From the NCBI GenBank assembly GCA_016748015.1, contig JAAOMT010000067.1, positions 186,001 through 250,000 on the forward strand: 64,000 nucleotides of DNA, in the 5' to 3' direction. This DNA comes from Geosiphon pyriformis. Taxonomy: Eukaryota; Glomeromycota; Glomeromycetes; Archaeosporales; Geosiphonaceae. A program made the position numbers and the translations under genes. The notes under the pieces were generated by a model, which ran no database searches, was not told the origin of the DNA, and worked only from the letters and a program-made list of their open reading frames with translations. Of this stretch, positions 1-10,600 are shown piece after piece. Numbering within the stretch: position 1 is the first letter of the stretch; every line of letters begins with the position of its first letter.

Positions 1-1
1 A

Positions 2-412
2 ATTGGAAAAACGATTAAGGAAATCTTGCCCATAGACAAAAACTTGTTATATGGAAGGCAACTAGAACTCTATGGTTATTTTGGTGAAATCATAGAAGAA
101 ATGAAGCTCATGAAGAAAACAACTTCAGAGATACAAGTGAAAATTTTGGGCATTATACGTTTAAATGTCCCAAGAGTTTTGACCATTGCAAAAAGAGCCA
201 AAACTCTTATACAAAGATTTGGTCTCTTGGATACAAAGCTTATTTTGCCTCAAGTACTATATACTTTATCCACAAAAAACTTCAACAAACTAGTTAGTTT
301 TGAGTTAGACAAAACCCTTCACGTAGACTATCCCATAAATAGCTTGATTTCACCGGAGCTTAATCTCTTTGGAGAAGATGATGTTACAGTTGAAACCCAT
401 AGTTTTTATTAG
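2..412 (+). CDS. Terminal ORF downstream of integrase, family-1 gypsy (5' partial)
   Basis: The reading frame is open from the window edge to a stop at 412. The first in-frame start-like codon is a TTG at 26, so the true start is probably outside the window. It gives at least 128 residues. I recognise no domain. The protein looks helical, with alternating Lys/Arg and Leu/Ile/Val. The same frame is recognisable at 6480-6890 in the older copy, where at least one stop fits CAG to TAG. It sits between integrase and the 3' LTR and runs about 30 bases into the LTR. This is the position used by env or accessory genes in other LTR elements, but there is no signal peptide or clear membrane segment, so I do not call it env. 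It could be the C-terminal end of pol. Confidence 0.5.
   Translation: MGKTIKEILPIDKNLLYGRQLELYGYFGEIIEEMKLMKKTTSEIQVKILGIIRLNVPRVLTIAKRAKTLIQRFGLLDTKLILPQVLYTLSTKNFNKLVSFELDKTLHVDYPINSLISPELNLFGEDDVTVETHSFY
371..381 (+). other. Polypurine tract of the family-1 3' LTR
   Basis: A purine-rich stretch (GGAGAAGATGA) lies directly before the TGTTACAG that I take as the LTR start. In such elements this RNA primes plus-strand DNA synthesis. The older copy has a matching purine-rich stretch at about 6845-6855. Confidence 0.5.
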
Positions 413-1107
413 TTATTACATGTACTAGCCACTGATGTCATATAATTAGCCACCCTATTTTTAGATAGTAATCATTGACCTGATCAATGATCTGACCATT
501 GACCTGATCATTGACCTGATCATTGACCTGATCATTGACCTGATCATTGACCTAATCATTGACCTGATTGTTGATCTGGTTGTTGATCACTTTAGATAGC
601 TATATAAGCGATGATTCCCTTAACTGTAGAAAGACATGATCAAAGTAACGAAATAAAACAACATCAATTACTTCCTCTCATATCGCTTATTTCTCTTTCC
701 TTACCTTCAAGTATCTACTTGTTGGCATTCACATACCTTATCTTTTCCCCTTCTTGATTTGTATTTGTTAGAATTAGCCTGAGAAGCAATTGGCTTGCTC
801 TTGTAATTCATTGAATAAAGAAATGATTAAAAAGCACAACAATATCTGTTATTGATTCTAAGAATCACTGAGTTGAAGCATAGAATAATAGCAGCAGTGT
901 TATCTTGTTGACAATCATGGACTATTTCTCTACCTTCAGATTTAAGAAAAGATTAGCGACTGTAATTTTTATGAAACTGATCACACACATTGAATCCTTA
1001 CTTATTCAATTTACTCCCTTATTGTAATTCCCTCTTTGTTTATTTTCATCACCATACAATACTGTTCTTCCTTGCTATCCGTTAGCTTGTTACTCCAACC
1101 TGTAACA
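382..1107 (+). repeat. Family-1 3' LTR (young copy)
   Basis: The LTR begins TGTTACAG after a purine tract and ends CTGTAACA, giving terminal inverted TGTTACA/TGTAACA. Length is about 726 bases. A 12-bp tandem array sits near its 5' end, in U3. It aligns throughout to the LTR at 6856-7603. The left boundary is inferred from the polypurine tract and the inverted ends, because the 5' LTR is not in the window. Confidence 0.7.
470..598 (+). repeat. 12-bp tandem repeat in LTR U3
   Basis: About ten copies of a 12-bp unit, CATTGACCTGAT, lie head to tail, near perfect in the middle and diverging at both edges. Each unit carries a TGATCA-like half palindrome. The array lies about 90 bases after the LTR start, where retroviral-type enhancers occur. 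The older LTR has the same array in decayed form at 6945-7065. Confidence 0.9.
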
Positions 1108-1950
1108 ATAAGTTTTGCTAATTAATAGTCACAGAGTTTGGATTGTTCTAATTTGGCTAAATTAGAACAATTAGAGTTTCAAATTCTGGGTTTTCTGAGA
1201 TTAGGTTTTTATACTTAAATTCCTGATTTTCATCTTTTTTTTCTAATTTTATAATCTCCCAAGGACTGGCAGTTTCGAAATTTGGTTGAGGTGGCAGTAA
1301 TTGAAATTCTGATGGCATTGGTAATTACAAATTAAATTCTTCAAAATAATCATTATAAGTTTCCAATAATTTTGCTTTTTTTTGTTTACTTTAAAATAGA
1401 AATTGGGCTGATGCTGTTTTTGCATTTGATATGGATGTGCCTGTTGATAAGATGTTGATAGCACTTTCAAGTGTATAGTGGTAAGATGGATTGGTTGATA
1501 ATTCAATTCTTGTTTTCTTCCAAGTAAGTGGTTGTATTCTCTAAAATATTACTGCTGGTGTTTGTAGTTTTCTTTTGTCCTTGTTTGTATAAGTGATTAG
1601 ATATTTTTGTTGAGTGTGATTTTTAATTTTTTAGTTAATTTTAGTGATAATTAATGCGAAATTATGAGTTATTGGTAGGCTGGTGTTTTGAATTAATTTG
1701 TTGTAAAAATTTTCTCTTGTTAATTCAATGTCTACTAGTGCTTCTAAAAAATATGAAATTCTTTCATTAATGTAGAAATTAAAGGCTAATTCTGTTAATA
1801 AATAGTTGCTGGTTAATTCTAAGTGTTAACAGTAGTTTTGGAATAAGAATTTGGTGAATTCTAAATAGTTTGTCTCTATTTTTTTTGATTCTGCCACTTT
1901 TAAATGGTGGTTTGTTGGTGCTGGTTCTCTGTAGGATTATATTTCACAGG
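1108..1950 (-). pseudogene. Family-2 gag, N-terminal part, interrupted
   Basis: The minus strand aligns to the gag start of the element at 42110-42960, including a Pro-rich stretch before an acidic, glutamate-rich segment near 1230-1300. The longest open frame here is a shadow in another frame. The correct frame is broken by stops that fit C-to-T/G-to-A change. The capsid and zinc knuckle parts are missing because the family-1 element interrupts gag at 1108. Confidence 0.7.
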
Positions 1951-1958
1951 AAGCACCA
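1951..1958 (-). other. Primer binding site
   Basis: On the minus strand TGGTGCT(T) follows the end of the 5' LTR by two bases. The element at 42099 has TGGTGCTCC at the same place. This complements the 3' CCA end of a tRNA ending in AGCACCA. I cannot tell which tRNA. Confidence 0.5.
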
Positions 1959-2421
1959 AATGTTACAAGTAATTATTTGGAATCTGGAAACAAATAACAA
2001 ATTTGTAACTTGGTGCTTAATAGTAGATATGATGGAAATAATCTCTGAAAGTTTTTGTGATTTGAAGATTTTCATTATCTAAAGGTTTTGTTAATCTGAA
2101 GATTTTGAGTTTGAGTTTTTGTATAATGAACAAAAATTCAATAGTTGTTTTATCAGTAGCCTCCTAGAATTACAATTCTGTCAAATTTTTTCTTTAATAT
2201 AGTGGCTGGTTTATTCTGGCAGTTATGTTCTTCTAATAAGCTATCCTCAATTTTCGAGTTCTTTATCCTTGTTTTTGGGTTTTTTACCAGGCTATTTTTG
2301 ATGTCAATAACTCAACACTCAATCTTTAATCAATTAGTAAACAACAAGAAACAACAAAAGAAAATAAAAAAATAAAGAAAATGCAGAAAATGAAGCCAAA
2401 ACAATTAAGTTAGTATTCTGT

Positions 2422-2446
2422 CAATAGCCATAATTAAGAGCTATTG
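2422..2446 (-). other. Conserved LTR hairpin (7-bp stem)
   Basis: CAATAGC and GCTATTG pair perfectly around an 11-base loop. The same structure sits at the same relative place in other family-2-type LTRs (for example 41019-41043, 50708-50732, 55736-55760, 60166-60190). Its place, before a long T-rich block on the element strand, suggests an RNA-level role such as polyadenylation or packaging. That role is inference. Confidence 0.7.
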
Positions 2447-2623
2447 TTTCAGTATAGTCAAGTATAAGTTACTATTAATATGAAGTATTGATAGTGAACA
2501 ATTGGATTGATATAATTAATAAATATATTTATTAATAGTGTAAATATATGGATACCAACTAAGAATTAGAATTCAGATTTCTGTCTTTTCTGCTTCTAAT
2601 ACTATCACTATATATACATAATT

Positions 2624-2790
2624 GAGATTCCTCAATTTCTCAATTTTTTGCACCAGGAATTCTGAAATTCTGCAATTCTTTGAGAGAAATTCTGGAATTC
2701 TGGAATCTTGCAATTTTTTATATAAGAATTCTGTAATTTTGGAATCCTGCAATTTTTTTAAAAAGAATCTTGAAATTTTTTATTTATTAT
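2624..2790 (-). repeat. U3 repeat array, AATTCTGG type
   Basis: Blocks of about 16 to 40 bases built on GAATTC-containing near palindromes (for example GAATTCTGAAATTCTGCAAT) repeat four to five times. The same repeat type is seen at 40135-40215 and 60450-60580. Confidence 0.75.
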
Positions 2791-2884
2791 GTCTATTTCT
2801 GATTGGCTAATTTATGTGTTAATATAATTTCTATATTTTATAAGTAATATTACATTAATAATATTAGCATTAAAACTAACATAA

Positions 2885-3700
2885 AAGTATTTGAAACTAA
2901 AGAATACACTATTATTATTGGCAATAAATGGCTTAAAAAAGCAAAAGCCCTGCTTAACTATAAACTTTTAATTATCAGATGTAATAAGAAATCTATTGTG
3001 GTTAAGTACTGTTATTAGACAATTTTTCCAGTACCTAAACAGAGTTAAAAAGATAAACAATTAAATGAATCAGATAATAAAGAGAGTAATAAAAAAAAAA
3101 ATTAAGAAAAACAAAAAAAAACTACTGAACTTGCCTATACTATTTTTATCAACAATGGCAAGCCACTAAACAATATTAAAGCTGACAAAAAAAGAATTAT
3201 TTTAAATGGCAAATTGATCTGCTGGCCTTATTATAATATTCTCAAAAGAACTTTTAATAGAAAACCTGACAAAAAAGCAAAATACAGTTATTAGTAACAT
3301 GGTCCTTGTGCCAAATGCTAGTGTGATAAACTTTTGTATTCTCCTAGTAATAAATACAAGTCCTGTCTGATCTATTACAAAGATTGGGAGCCAATTAGTT
3401 TAATACTCAGAGAAAAATTAAAAAAAGTACAGAAATCCTTTGAGAATAAACCACTTAAAATCCAATCTCTTGTTGTAAAACAAAAAAAACTCTTCTTTAA
3501 AGAAAGAAAAGTAGACATTAAAAATCTGTTGGCTAAAAATAGCCCAGTTATCTCAAAAAAAAGTGATACCTCTGGACAAATCCATATAATACAACATATT
3601 ATTACCACCAAAAAAACTTACTCCATCTATTTAAAGCCTTATCAATTTAATCAATGCAATAATAAGTTCATCAAAAAAAAGATAAACCAAAAGTAAATAG
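2885..3700 (+). pseudogene. Family-1 pol: post-protease linker with cysteine cluster
   Basis: Near 2918 a frame reads IIIGNKWLKKAKALLNYK, which resembles the GxDWL segment that follows the protease of Ty3/gypsy elements. Downstream, around 3215-3400, are CWPYY and C..CAKC..C segments and a final SCLIYYKDWE, suggesting a small metal-binding or disulfide-type module between protease and reverse transcriptase. The longest open stretch is 3334-3696 (120 residues). The protease active-site DTG/DSG is not visible because it would lie left of 2850. The function of the cysteine-rich part is unknown. Confidence 0.5.
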
Positions 3701-4350
3701 GCTTTTCCATTTGTAGTGGTATTTAAAAAAGGTAGAACTCTATACTTCTGTGTTAATTATCATTAATTAAATGTCATTACTATAAAAAACATGTACTTAT
3801 TTTTTAAAATTGATGCAATGCTAGACAAATTTAATAGTGCTGCTTTTTTCTCAATTATTGACTTAACTGCTAAATTCTGGCAAGTAGAAATGAATCCAAA
3901 ACACAGAAAAAAAACTGCCTTTATTATCAAGTATGATACCTATAAATTTACAGTCATGCCTTTTGGTTTCACTAATGTTCTTCTTATCTTTTAATGCCTA
4001 ATAGATAAAATGTTTGAATTAGTAAAAGAAAACTTTGTTCTGGTTTACTTGAACAACATAATAATATACTTAAAAACTTTAGATAAATATCTAAAATATT
4101 TACAAAAGGTTTTTGACTCCCTTAAAAATGCTGGTCTCAAGATTAATCCAATTAAATTTTTTTTTAGACATTAATTTACCTAGTTTTTTGGTCATATTAT
4201 TACAAAAAATGGAATTTTCTCTGACTTAGATAAAGTTAAAAAAGTTCAAAACATTAGACAATTAATAAATGTTCTTAAACTATGCTTTTTTTTCGGTTTG
4301 GCTTCTTACTACTGCAAATTTATCAAGAATTTCTCTAAAATTGCTTTTTC
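3700..4350 (+). pseudogene. Family-1 pol: reverse transcriptase, catalytically dead
   Basis: Copies template RNA into DNA in intact family members. Visible motifs are FSIIDLTAKFWQVEMNPK (3845-3900), the VMPFGFTN box (3953-3979) and, at 4046-4057, YLNN in place of the catalytic YLDD, both aspartates changed to Asn by G to A. The conserved LRLCVDYR-type block expected near 3720-3790 is largely unreadable. Frame is kept in pieces with several stops. The thumb and connection region continues past 4200 with FFFGLASYYCKFIKNFSKIA (4275-4345). Confidence 0.8.
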
Positions 4351-4469
4351 TTTCAATTAGCTGCTCAGAAAAAATGTCAATTATCACTGGGGTATACATC
4401 AACAAAAAGTTTTTGAAACTTTAAAGAAAAAACTTGTTACTAAAGCAATCCTTAAACAACTTGATCTGA

Positions 4470-4860
4470 ACCAACCTTTTATTCTGTACACTGATGCATC
4501 TGGCTATGAACTTAGTGCTGTCTTCTTACAAAAAGATGAAGATAACAGAAAACATGTTATAGTATATGCTAGTAGAATTCTCATACCAGCAGAACAGAAC
4601 TATTTAGTTACTAAACAAGAATACTTAGCAGTAGTTTGAACTACTAGTTACTGGAACCAATATTTTCTTGGTATAAAATTTTTAGTAATAACAAATCATC
4701 AAGTCTTGATTTGGCTGTACAATAAAAAAAAGCTAGAACACAAACAAATAATTTACTGAATATTCCACTTGAATAAATTCGACTATAACATTCAACATCA
4801 CAAAGAAGCCAATCATTAAAACACTAATGCTTTTTCTAAATTTATTATTTAGTGACAATA
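4470..4860 (+). pseudogene. Family-1 pol: RNase H domain
   Basis: The frame reads FILYTDASGYELSAVFLQK near 4480, then VIVYASRILIPAEQNY and LVITNHQVLIWLYNK. This is the RT_RNaseH type of Ty3/gypsy elements, which removes the RNA strand of the hybrid. The first catalytic Asp (YTDAS) is kept. The later TDH motif reads TNH, again G to A. A TGA at about 4637 replaces a Trp codon. Confidence 0.8.
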
Positions 4861-5089
4861 CAATCTTTTTAAACCAAACCAACTTAATTATTAGTAACTT
4901 CTTTTTTTACAAACACAATAATAGACTTAAACAACTATTCTGCTTTAAAGAAATTTTTGGGTAAAGAACAATATCCACCAAAATACATTTGACAATAAAG
5001 AAAACATTTGTGCAAACAATCAAATTTCTATTTAATTTGCTAGAATTAATTATATAAAAGAAATAGAAAAAATCCTGATCATTTCCATA

Positions 5090-5900
5090 AAGTTATAAGA
5101 TTTGAAGAAAAAAAAATTGTGATCTATAATATGCATACTGATCTATTAGCTAAACACTTTGAAAAAACAAAAACAATTCAGAAAATTTTAGTTTATTATT
5201 ATTGGCCTATTTTGAAAAAAGACATTGCTGAGTACATCAAAACTTGTAACATTTGCCAAAAAAGAGAAAAACCTAATCACAAAGAAGATAGTCATCCAAT
5301 TTTTGTTAATCAACTATTTAACAGAATTAACATAAATGTTATTAGATCTTTAACAATAACTCTTGATGACAATAGATACATTATTACAGCTACTGACTAT
5401 CTTATAAAGTGCCAACTTTATTTATGAAAATATTATTTGTTACCATGGCTGCCCCAAAAAACTTTTATCTAATAAAGAAAAAATTTTTCTTAGTATATTG
5501 GTTGAAAAACTTTGTAGAAAAATGGAAATACATTATAAACTTTCTTTTTTTTATTACCCTCAAACAAATAGCTTAGTAAAATATTTTAACAAAACTCTAT
5601 GTAAAACATTAGCCAAAACCAGTGAAAAAACAAACTTATAAGATAAAGTACTGTCTTTAGCTTTGTTTGCTTGTAGAATTGTAAATTATAACATAACAAG
5701 TTATAAACTTTTTTATCTGCTCTATAGATGTATGACAATACTACTAATAGAAACTAATATTGAAACAATATTCTTTAAAGAAATCACAATAAAAAATTAT
5801 AAAGACATTTTGCAAAAGAAACTTGGTACAATTTTTGACTCCTTAATAGAAGCACAAATAATTGTCTTTGAAAAGATAAAACAGTTTTAAGAAAAGCTTA
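5090..5900 (+). pseudogene. Family-1 pol: integrase, catalytic residues lost
   Basis: The N-terminal zinc-binding HHCC motif is visible at 5150-5270 (H..KHF, then CNICQ). The core domain follows. The first catalytic Asp is Asn (ININVIRS, about 5326), the second is Asn (LLSNKEKIF, about 5465) and the Glu is Lys (SLVKYFNKTL, about 5570). The YYPQTN and NKTL signatures confirm the family. All three catalytic changes fit G to A. The domain would insert cDNA into the chromosome in an active copy. Confidence 0.8.
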
Positions 5901-6479
5901 AGAAAAAAAAACCTATAAAACACTTTTCTTAAGTATTGGTGACTTAGTTTTGGAATACCATTTAAACAAAGACAATATCTACAGTAATAAATTTTCTAGC
6001 CAATAGAAAAGACTCTTTATAGTCAACAAAGTTTTGAATAATAGTTCTTATATCTTACAAAATCAATATAAAACAATCTTTAATAATCATTCTGTTCATG
6101 ATACATAACTTAAAAAATATCATAAATAATCTGATTAGTTGTCTGTTATGATAATATTGACTTAAATAATCAGCAAAAATCAGATATAAATAAATGTATT
6201 ATTCTCAAAACAAAGATATTTCTAATTAACATGAACAATTATTTTCTGGATCAAAACATTTAAAACATTTTTTATACTTTTTATAAGTATTGGATCAAAA
6301 ACTATTCAAATATTACTCTGATTATTAGAAAACAAATTACCATAACTAATAACAGTAAAACACATATTGTTATTAGACCAAAAAAAACCACTACCAGAAA
6401 AAAAAAATTGGTAGCAAATTAGATAAATATCTGTTAGAAAACATAACAATAGTAATACTTCTATCTTCTAGCACAATTG

Positions 6480-6890
6480 AAAAAACAATCTAAGAAATTT
6501 TGTCTATAAACAAAAACTTATCATATGGAAAGCAATTAAAACTTTATAGTTACTTTGGTGAAATTATAGAAGATATGAAATTTATAAAAAAAACAACTTC
6601 AGAGATCTAGGTAGAAATTTTGGGCATTATATAGTTAAATATTCCAAGAGTTTTTACTATTGCTAGAAAAGCCAAAACTCTTATAAAAAGATTTGGTTTC
6701 TTGAATACAAAATTTATTTTGTCTCAGATATTATATACTTTATCTACAAAAAACTTTAATAAACTAGTTAATTTTGAGCTAAACAAAACTTTTTAAATAG
6801 ATTATCTCATAAATAGCTTGATTTTACTGAAGTTTAATCTTTTTGAAAAGAATAATATTTTGGTTAAAATCTATAATTTTTATTAGTTAT
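6480..6890 (+). pseudogene. Terminal ORF downstream of integrase, decayed copy
   Basis: Homologous to the open frame at 2-412. The frame can be followed from about 6480 to a stop near 6885 and is broken by stops such as TAG at about 6608 (CAA in the young copy). Preservation of one frame between copies supports real coding. No domain recognised. Confidence 0.5.
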
Positions 6891-7603
6891 TATATATATT
6901 AGCCACTAATATTATATAATTAACCACCCTATTTTTAGATAGTGATTATTGACCTGATCAATGATTTGATCAATAACCTAACTGTTAACCTGATTATTGA
7001 CCTGATTATTAATTTGATCATTGACTTGATTATTGATCTAGTTATTAACCTGGTTATTGACCATTTTTAATAGCTATATAAGTAATGAGTCTCTTAACTG
7101 TAGAAAAACATAATCAAAGTAATGAAATAAAATTCATTATCAATTATTTCCTCTTATATTACTTATTCCTTTTTTTCTACTTTTAAGTATCTGAACATTT
7201 TGGGATAAAAAATTATTTGTTAGTATTTACATATCTTATCTTTTTTTTTCTTAATTTGTATTATTAAAATTAGTCTAAGAAGCAATTGCTTGCTTTTGTG
7301 ATTTATTGAATAAATAAATAATTAAAAAGCACAATAATATCTATTATTGATTTTAAAAATTGCCAAGTTGAAACATAGAATAATAGCAATAGTGTTATTT
7401 TATTAATAATTACAGACTATTTCTCTACCTTTAGATTTCCAGAAAAGATTTATGACTGTGATTTTTATGAGACTAATTACGCATATTGAATTTTTATTCA
7501 TTCAATTCACTTCTTTATTGTAATTTTTTTTTTGTTTATTTCTATTATTTTACAATCCTGTTCTTTCTTGTTATCTATTAGCTTGTTATTCTAACTTATA
7601 ACA
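6856..7603 (+). repeat. Family-1 3' LTR (old copy)
   Basis: Aligned along its full length to 382-1107. It ends CTTATAACA at 7603, and the start TATTTTGG corresponds to TGTTACAG in the young copy. The tandem array at 6945-7065 is the decayed form of the 12-bp repeat. Confidence 0.8.
6945..7065 (+). repeat. Decayed 12-bp tandem repeat in LTR U3
   Basis: Units such as CATTGACTTGAT and TATTAACCTGGT at 12-bp spacing match the array at 470-598 with mostly C-to-T and G-to-A differences. Confidence 0.8.
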
Positions 7604-10600
7604 GTACTATTTAAGATTACCTGATAGACTTATTGTTTAATAAATCTAGTATTATTAATGTTGATTTTATGTTTTACAATATTAGTGCATTTGAATTTAT
7701 TTTTACTAGTAAAAATATTAATGTATTGGTTCAAAAAAATTTTAAATTGTATTTGCTATAGAGTACTTAAGTTTTTTAAGTTCAGTTTATCAATTTTCTC
7801 TTTAGTAAATAAGTAGTTTTTTTTTAGCAGATTTTATACTTGTAAAGTAATACTACAAAATAAAAACAGTTATACAAAATTAAGAATGGATTAAAGTTGT
7901 TTAAAAATTCAAATATCTAAAAAATAAAACCAATAAAAGTTTTTTTAAGAATTTTAATAATATTTTTAGTAAAATTGTGGATAAGAATTTTGAGATGTTT
8001 ATATGCTTTGGCAAATATATACAGATTAGAAATATTGGCTAAAAAACAAATTTCCAGAACTATTTTAAATAGTAGAACTTGATCCTGAATTTTTTAATTA
8101 ACTTTCAGAATATATTGTCAATATAAAGAAATAGAAATAATTATATTAATGTAAATAAATTTTATCTGGTTATTAGCATTTTCTATGAAATTGATTTGTA
8201 CATTTTTTTTTTACTTGACCCAAATTCTTAGATTTCTTAAACAGTAAAACCTAATTTTTGCATATGATTATGAAAATTAGTTAAAAAATTTTTACAAAAA
8301 GTAAAAATATAATTTATGTAATTTTTTCTTATAATTTGATTGTGTAAAACTTATTAAAATTGTTTTAAAGTATTGTAATTATATTTTTAATATATCTAAC
8401 ATCAATTATTTTTTCTTTAATATCTATTTTTTTGTTTATAAGACTAAGCTAAAATGTAATTTAAACTATAATACTAATAAAGATTTTTAAAACTAATTTT
8501 AGATTTATTTTTACAAGAAAATAGAATGCTATAACTATGAAAGATTGTCTAAAATATCTTAAATTAAACTTAGCATTATTTACATGTATTTTTTAAAAAC
8601 ATGTTTTTTTATTATTATTGTTATATCATTTCAGTTCTAATTTTTTGAAAAAATTAAGATATGCAAAGTACTGTTTTATTTTAATAGTCATATTTAGCTC
8701 TGAAAATATCATATTTTTTGTTACTAATATATACTTTTTTTCAGGTTTTGTAATTTTTAAGATAATATATAATGTTAACAAAAATAAATTAAACAAAAAA
8801 TTACATTTATCATAATACTAAAAATAATAAATAATTAAACAATAATTGTACAGTTTTGTATTAAAATTGATTAGTCTTAGTTTCTGTTTTTTTGAATAAA
8901 AACAAGTTTTTAATACTAGTTTTAAAATGCTTTAGAATTATTAATGAATAAATTATCTATCTTTTCAATAATTATTGAAGTATTCTTTATAATATGTATT
9001 TTTTTAATAATAGTATTTTTGCACTTTGCTGTGGCTATTTTCTAAATTTTTTTTTATTGTAAAAGTATAAATCCAGTTGTTTTATTGCTTGACTATAAGT
9101 TGTAGTAAACAAAGTTTTTTTTTGGGTCTAGTTATTGATTAGAATAATATACTGACAGAATTTTTTATATGTTTTTTTTCTATTAAAAACATTATTTTAT
9201 TTGGTAAAATTTTGCCATATATAAGACATAATGTATTGTTTTATTTGTTTTGTTGTTTTGGTTATTTAAATTATTTTAATATACAAGGTCAGCAATAGTA
9301 TTTTATAGCAGTTGGTCATACTTTATTGTTTTTGATATATGCACCCATTGAGAATAATTTTTTTACAATCAACATAGATTAATTTTGAGGGTTAATATAA
9401 TTGATTTCTTTAATTCAAAGTTAGTTAAACTAATATTAATGCCTGAAGTTTTTTGTCAGCTTTTTTTTTGTCTTTTTTTTCTATGTAAAAAATAGTAATA
9501 GATCTGTTTTAAAATTGTTTGCCCAAAAAACTTGGTAAGTTTTCAAGATTAATTGGAGGTTAGATTCTTCAAATTTAATTAAAAATTGTTCTGAAATTAT
9601 GTTTCTAAAATATTTACACATAGCTAATATTTTGTTATATTGTTTATTAAAAATAATCTGAAGCTTTTGTGTGTTCTAGTTTAATATTATATGAGCTTTT
9701 AATAACCAATTGTTTTTTATAAAAGCTTAATATTAAGTGGCTTTTATAATGAATATTTTAGTTGGAATTTTGATTTTATTGATTTTAAATAAGAAATTGT
9801 CAATCTTTTTTATTGGTGTTTTAGTATTTTTATCCATAGTAATTATTTTAACAATGGCTGTATAATCTACTCAGTAACTTAGTTAATTTATAAGCTGTTT
9901 CATAATTATATTGTCTGCTAATTTACTGTTAAATATTAGTTTAATGTTTATTTTTTCTATTTTTGTATCAGTATATATTATCATAATTGGTTTGTTTTAA
10001 TTTATAGCAGCTTTGCTAAAAAAATCAACAATGTTTAAAATATTAATTTTAAATAAAAATATGGTAATTAGTATATTATTTTCAATGATAATGATAGAAA
10101 AGATCAGTCTAACTGCTATTAAAAAAGAAAAAATTGGTGATTTCTACTACAGTTTTCTTTTTTAAAGATACAGTATTATCAAAATTTGGAGTTTTTGTAA
10201 AACCAAAATATGAAGCTTGGTTTAAATATTTTGTTAATATTGCTTGAAATAATAGATTACTACAATTTATAAATTGAATTGGTTTACTGAAAAATTGCAT
10301 CTAATTTCTATTGTTGTTTTACTATTATTGATTACAGTCAATAGTTTATAGTCTTGAATTGTTATATAATAAAGCTTAGTATTAGAGTGATATCTATAAT
10401 ATTGTTAATAAAGATTGAAAATAATTTGGTAGTGGTTGAAATAAGTATAAAGATTGTTAATATAAAAATATTAAGTATTGAAATTTTATAAATTAGAAAT
10501 ATCTGGATTGTTATTAATATTGGTTTTCATAGTTTTGATTTGAAATTTTCTTGCAACAATTTTTTGCAATGTGTTTGGACTTTTAAAAATAATAGCAATT

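Larger units (their letters stand above)
1..1107 (+). mobile_element. Ty3/gypsy family-1 element, young copy (3' end only)
   Basis: This is the 3' end of an LTR retrotransposon: the last ORF, a purine-rich tract and the 3' LTR. Its whole length aligns to 6475-7603, where the same element ends again in a far more mutated state. The copy ends at 1107 in TAACA and the next base resumes the gag sequence of the minus-strand element at 1108-1960, so it was inserted there. The left part lies outside the window. It still has nine CpG sites, all absent from the older copy, which marks it as comparatively recent. Confidence 0.85.
1108..2849 (-). mobile_element. Ty3/gypsy family-2 element fragment: 5' LTR and gag start, minus strand
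   Basis: Read on the minus strand this is a 5' LTR (2849-1961), a primer binding site (about 1958-1951) and the first 850 bases of gag, cut off at 1108 by the family-1 element. It aligns to 42000-42960 of the two-LTR element on the plus strand. Its right edge meets family-1 pol sequence at 2850, so it was inserted into that older element. The rest of the element must lie left of the window. Confidence 0.8.
1961..2849 (-). repeat. Family-2 LTR, AATTCTGG-repeat subtype, minus strand
   Basis: The minus-strand LTR starts TATTACTTATAAAA (consensus TGTTACTTATAAAA with G to A) at 2849 and ends CTTGTAACA at 1961. It has the conserved 25-nt hairpin at 2422-2446 and a U3 region made of repeated AATTCTGGAATTC-like blocks. 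The A-rich block near 2340-2395 (T-rich on the element strand) follows the hairpin. Length is 889 bases. Confidence 0.8.
2850..7603 (+). mobile_element. Ty3/gypsy family-1 element, old decayed copy
   Basis: In order: the end of a protease-like region, a Cys-containing linker, reverse transcriptase, RNase H, integrase, the terminal ORF and the 3' LTR. The 5' LTR and gag are missing because the family-2 element cuts the copy at 2850. Decay is extreme and directional: reverse transcriptase catalytic YLDD reads YLNN, and the three integrase catalytic acids read as Asn, Asn and Lys, all by G to A. It cannot be functional. Confidence 0.85.

Noticed and set aside
2-412. Envelope gene call for the terminal ORF
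   Set aside because: Position fits, but there is no signal peptide, cleavage site or clear membrane anchor.
470-598. CRISPR array
   Set aside because: The repeat is a 12-bp head-to-tail unit without spacers, sits in an LTR and has a decayed counterpart in the second LTR.
1249-1506. 85-codon minus-strand frame as a gene
   Set aside because: It overlaps family-2 gag in the wrong frame; the alignable gag frame is different and broken.
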